Positions 59,997-64,000 of a stretch of 64,000 nucleotides of DNA are shown in pieces. The notes beneath the pieces are model-generated. The model saw only the letters and a program-made list of their open reading frames with translations, was not told the origin of the DNA and searched no databases. The stretch covers positions 184,901 through 248,900 of the forward strand of contig NZ_JODS01000010.1 in assembly GCF_000718025.1 (NCBI RefSeq). The letters are read 5' to 3'. Source of the DNA: Kitasatospora purpeofusca (lineage in GTDB: Bacteria; Actinomycetota; Actinomycetes; Streptomycetales; Streptomycetaceae). Position 1 is the first letter of the stretch. Each line of letters opens with the position of its first letter. Made by a program: the position numbers and the translations under genes.

Positions 59997-61215
59997 CCAG
60001 CGCCGCCCCCGCTCCCACGACCGACCGGGCCGCCGCCCCGCCGCCCGCCCCGACCGCCACCAGCACCGCCCCCACCGGCCGCGGCCTGTGGCGGCGCACC
60101 CGCTGGTACCTGCTCACCGCCGCCCTCCTGCTGCTCGCCGCCGTCCTGCTGGCGGCCGTCAACCAGGAGCGCCGGTACCCGCCGCTCGACCCCCGCTCCT
60201 ACGAGCCCGCCGGCGGCCACGCCGTGATCGCCCTCCTGGAGCGCGAGGGCCTCCAGGTCGACCTCACCGCCGACCCGGCCGTCCGGCCCACCGGCGCCGA
60301 CACCCTCGTCCTGCCCGAGCCCGACCTGCTCACCCCCGAGCAACTGGCCGCCGTCGCCGCCGCCAAGCACGGCCGGGTGGTCCTGGTCGCCCCCGGCCCC
60401 GCCGCCCTCAGCGCCCTCGTCCCCGGCGTCCGCACCTCCGACGAGAACGGCGGCGCCCCCTACGCCGGTGTGCGCACCACCGACCCCGGCTGCTCCCTCC
60501 CGGAAGCCGTCCGGGCCGGCAGCGCCCACCTCGGCGGCCTGCTCTACACCGCCGGCAGCCGCGGCGAGGGCTGCTACCCGCGCGGCCACGGCTACCCCCT
60601 GGTCACCGTCACCACCGGCCGGAACACCGACGTCGTGGTCCTCGGCAGCGGCGAGTTCCTCACCAACGAACTGCTCCGGAAGGACGGCAACGCCGCCCTG
60701 GGACTCGGCCTGCTCGGCTCCCGGCCGCACCTCACCTGGCACCTGCCCGACTACACCGCCCCGGTCGCCGAGGGCGGGCGGAAGAGCTTCCAGGACTACA
60801 TCCCCGAGGGCTGGACCTGGGCCGGCTACCAGCTCGGCATCGCCGTCCTGCTCGCCGCGCTCTGGCGCGCCCGGCGGCTCGGCCCGGTGGTCAGCGAGCA
60901 GCTGCCGGTCGTGGTCCGCGCCTCCGAGACCACCGAGGGCCGCGCCCGCCTCTACCGCCGGGCCAAGGCCCGCGGCCGCGCCGCCGACGCCCTGCGCCGC
61001 GCCACCGCGCTGCGCATCGCCCCGGCCCTGGGCGTCCCGCCCGTGGCCGGCGCACCCGACCCCACCGCCCTCTGCGCGGCCGTCGCCGACCGCCTCCCCG
61101 AGCGGCCCGCCGGGGACGCCGCGGCCCTGCTGTACGGCCCTCCCCCGACCGACGACGCCGCACTGCTGCGGCTCGCCGACGACCTCGACACCCTCGAAAG
61201 GCAGGTACGGAAGCC

Positions 61216-61219
<4 letters not shown>
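59993..61219 (+). CDS. DUF4350 domain protein
   Basis: A 408-residue membrane protein with one N-terminal helix (about 36-57), an extracellular-like DUF4350 domain (PLDPRSYEPAGGHAVIALLEREGLQVDLTADPA ... TNELLRKDGNAALGLGLLGSRPHLTWHLPD), a second hydrophobic segment (WAGYQLGIAVLLAALWRARRLG) and a Ala/Arg-rich C-terminal tail. ATG overlaps the DUF4129 stop (ATGA); its own stop overlaps the MoxR start (GTGA). Unknown function. Confidence 0.85.
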
Positions 61220-62280
<1,061 letters not shown>

Positions 62281-62365
62281 TCCCCGCACCCGGCATCGCC
62301 GCCCCGGGTACCACCGCCCCACGTTTCGCCGCCTCACCGTCGGCCCCGACGAAGGAACGCACCGC

Positions 62366-63676
62366 ATGGCCATCACCGGGCGAACCGCCCTGCTCGCCGC
62401 GCTCGGCGCCCTCGTCACGGGCCTGCTGCTGCCGTCCTGGGCGGGCATCGGCGCCGTCACCGGAGCGGTCCTGCTCGCCGTCGCCCTCGACCTGGTGCTC
62501 GCCGCCCCCGTCCGCAGCCTGCGGATCGGCCGGGACGGCGACACCACGGTCCGGCTCGGCGAACCCGCCTCGGTCGAACTGACCGTCACCAACGCGGCCG
62601 GACGGCCCCTGCGGGCCCGGATCCGCGACGCCTGGGCCCCGTCGGCCTGGCGGCCCGGCACCGGGTTCGCCGCCTCCCGGCACACCCTGCGCGTCCCCGG
62701 CCACGAACGCCGTCGCGTCACCACCGTCCTCACCCCGACCCGGCGCGGGGACCACCACGCCCACAAGGTGACCGTCCGTTCGCTCGGCCCGCTCGGCCTG
62801 GCCGGGCGTCAGGGCTCGCACCTCGTCCCCTGGACGGTCCGCGCCCTGCCCCCGTTCGCCAGCCGCAAGCACCTGCCCTCCCGGCTCGCCCGGCTGCGCG
62901 AACTCGACGGCCGGACCTCGGTCCTGACCCGCGGCCAGGGCACCGAGTTCGACTCCCTGCGCGAGTACCTGCCCGGCGACGACATCCGCTCCATCGACTG
63001 GCGGGCCAGCGCCCGCCGCCACACCGTCGCCGTCCGCACCTGGCGGCCCGAACGCGACCGGCACATCCTGGTCGTCCTCGACACCGGCCGCACCTCCGCC
63101 GGCCGGGTCGGCGACGCGCCCCGGCTCGACGCCTCGCTCGACGCCGCGCTGCTCCTCACCGCCCTCGCCACCAAGGCCGGCGACCGCGTCGACCTGCTCG
63201 CCCACGACCTGCGCAAGCGGACCGCGGTGGCCGGCCGCTCCCCGAGCGAGATCCTCCCGGCCTTCACCAACGCGATGGCCGTCCTGGAACCCGCCCTCTA
63301 CGAGACCGACATGCGCTCGCTGGTGGCCACCGCCCTGAAGATGGCACCGCACCGCTCGCTGATCGTGCTGCTCACCGGCCTGGACGCGACCTCCGCCGAG
63401 GACGGCCTGCTCCCGCTGCTGCCGCTCCTCACCAAGCGCCACGAGGTCGTCCTCGCTTCCGTCTCCGACCCCCACCTGGACGAGCTCGCCGCCGGCCGCG
63501 GCACGGTCGAGGCCGTCTACGGCGCCGCGGCCGCCGAGCAGACCCGCGCCGACCGCCGCCTCACCGCCGACCGCCTCACCCGCGCCGGCATCACAGTCCT
63601 GGACGCCCCGCCCACCTCGATCGCCCCGGCCCTGGCCGACACCTACCTCGCCCTCAAGGCCGCCGGCCGCCTCTGA
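62366..63676 (+). CDS. DUF58 domain protein
   Basis: A 436-residue protein with two short N-terminal membrane helices (8-22, 27-46), a beta-sandwich region and the DUF58 signature GTEFDSLREYLPGDDIRSIDWRASAR (about 193-218), followed by a VWA-like fold (ILVVLDTGRTSAGRVG). Partner of the MoxR ATPase upstream (85-nt gap). Ends at an intrinsic terminator. Confidence 0.92.
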   Translation: MAITGRTALLAALGALVTGLLLPSWAGIGAVTGAVLLAVALDLVLAAPVRSLRIGRDGDTTVRLGEPASVELTVTNAAGRPLRARIRDAWAPSAWRPGTGFAASRHTLRVPGHERRRVTTVLTPTRRGDHHAHKVTVRSLGPLGLAGRQGSHLVPWTVRALPPFASRKHLPSRLARLRELDGRTSVLTRGQGTEFDSLREYLPGDDIRSIDWRASARRHTVAVRTWRPERDRHILVVLDTGRTSAGRVGDAPRLDASLDAALLLTALATKAGDRVDLLAHDLRKRTAVAGRSPSEILPAFTNAMAVLEPALYETDMRSLVATALKMAPHRSLIVLLTGLDATSAEDGLLPLLPLLTKRHEVVLASVSDPHLDELAAGRGTVEAVYGAAAAEQTRADRRLTADRLTRAGITVLDAPPTSIAPALADTYLALKAAGRL

Positions 63677-63710
63677 CAAAAGGCTCCCGGAGCCACCCGG
63701 GGGAGCACGA

Positions 63711-63745
63711 AAAAGCCCCGTCACCGATCCGGTGGCGGGGCTTTT
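63711..63745 (+). terminator. Intrinsic terminator of the DUF58 operon
   Basis: AAAAGCCCCGTCACC / GGTGGCGGGGCTTTT, 15 bp with one G-U pair, loop GATCC; 35 nt past the DUF58 stop and A/T-flanked, so it works both ways. Confidence 0.9.
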
Positions 63746-63922
63746 GAGCGCCTTTCGGTGGACGGTGGACCTCCCCCCCACCCCGGCTTCTTCCGAATAC
63801 CTGCAAGGGCCTTTCCCGGCGCTTCTCGGGGCCCTGGTCAATGCACTCCGCCGTCCTGTCGGGCAGCAATCCCGTACCTGCCGCCCGGGGAAATACCTCG
63901 ACGGCAATTCACGCAGAACGCA

Positions 63923-63956
63923 AAGAACCCCCGCCGGTTTCCCGACGGGGGTTCTT
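63923..63956 (-). terminator. rRNA operon terminator
   Basis: AAGAACCCCCG / CGGGGGTTCTT, 11 bp, 11 nt past the 5S 3' end; the minus-strand transcript ends in TTTG. Confidence 0.85.
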
Positions 63957-63966
63957 CACAATGATT

Positions 63967-64000
63967 GTTCGGCGGCGTCCTACTCTCCCACAGGGTCCCC
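63967..64000 (-). rRNA. rrf: 5S ribosomal RNA, 3' end (cut by window edge)
   Basis: The minus strand reads GGGGACCCTGTGGGAGAGTA then GGACGCCGCCGAAC at the end, the conserved 3' end of actinobacterial 5S rRNA. The 16S and 23S genes must lie to the right, so a rRNA operon abuts the window. Confidence 0.93.

Overview
The window is a gene-dense, very high-GC actinobacterial chromosome segment with the typical third-position G/C bias. Gene order (murA, HU, ACT-malic enzyme; smpB, S41 protease, ftsX, ftsE, prfB, pkaB, pkaA; the ~180-kDa NAD-glutamate dehydrogenase; secA; an orphan response regulator, long hpf, comF, lpqB, mtrB, mtrA) matches the core chromosome of Streptomyces as I remember it. I read it as Streptomycetaceae (Streptomyces or Kitasatospora). 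No phage, IS element or CRISPR is visible.

Layout. 1-1.5 kb: start of an MFS exporter, a SugE-type SMR pump and, facing away, a short cysteine-rich leader peptide immediately upstream of tRNA-Cys(GCA). 1.5-6 kb: a three-gene molybdenum-hydroxylase operon with overlapping stops and starts. 6-9 kb: GH20 hexosaminidase, DUF3039 and YqgE proteins. 9.2-13.1 kb: murA, HU, malic enzyme. 13.2-13.4 kb: an apparently unannotated structured small RNA. 13.5-16.9 kb: HelD-like helicase, tmRNA, smpB. 16.9-25.2 kb: S41 protease, ftsX, ftsE, a small zinc-ribbon membrane protein, prfB and two Ser/Thr kinases. 25.6-28.5 kb: an FHA-FtsK ATPase. 28.6-34.2 kb: the accessory part, with a DUF397/HTH-DUF5753/HATPase regulatory module, an HTH protein, an ECF sigma factor with a CU044_5270 partner, and a probable lipoprotein; the 28.6-29.8 kb stretch is visibly less GC-rich. 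34.3-42.7 kb: NAD-GDH, P5C dehydrogenase, HAD and DUF6912 proteins. 42.9-48 kb: patatin-like protein, Rv3235-family protein, secA. 48-53 kb: GNAT, YcaQ-like protein, NarL-type regulator, hpf, comF. 53-57.8 kb: lpqB-mtrB-mtrA. 58-63.7 kb: a membrane-protein/DUF4129/DUF4350/MoxR/DUF58 operon. The right edge holds the terminator and 3' end of 5S rRNA, so an rRNA operon enters on the minus strand.

How the genes work together. SmpB and tmRNA (trans-translation), RF2 and HPF form a translation quality-control and hibernation set. FtsE/FtsX, MurA, the two kinases and MtrAB-LpqB act in envelope growth and signalling. P5C dehydrogenase makes glutamate, which the neighbouring NAD-GDH deaminates to 2-oxoglutarate. 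The most interesting element is the Cys-codon-rich leader peptide 42 nt in front of tRNA-Cys, with a C-rich, G-poor spacer between: a candidate cysteine-responsive attenuator acting on the tRNA gene itself. Other notable points are the structured RNA at 13.24-13.38 kb and a molybdenum hydroxylase that seems to lack its catalytic glutamate.
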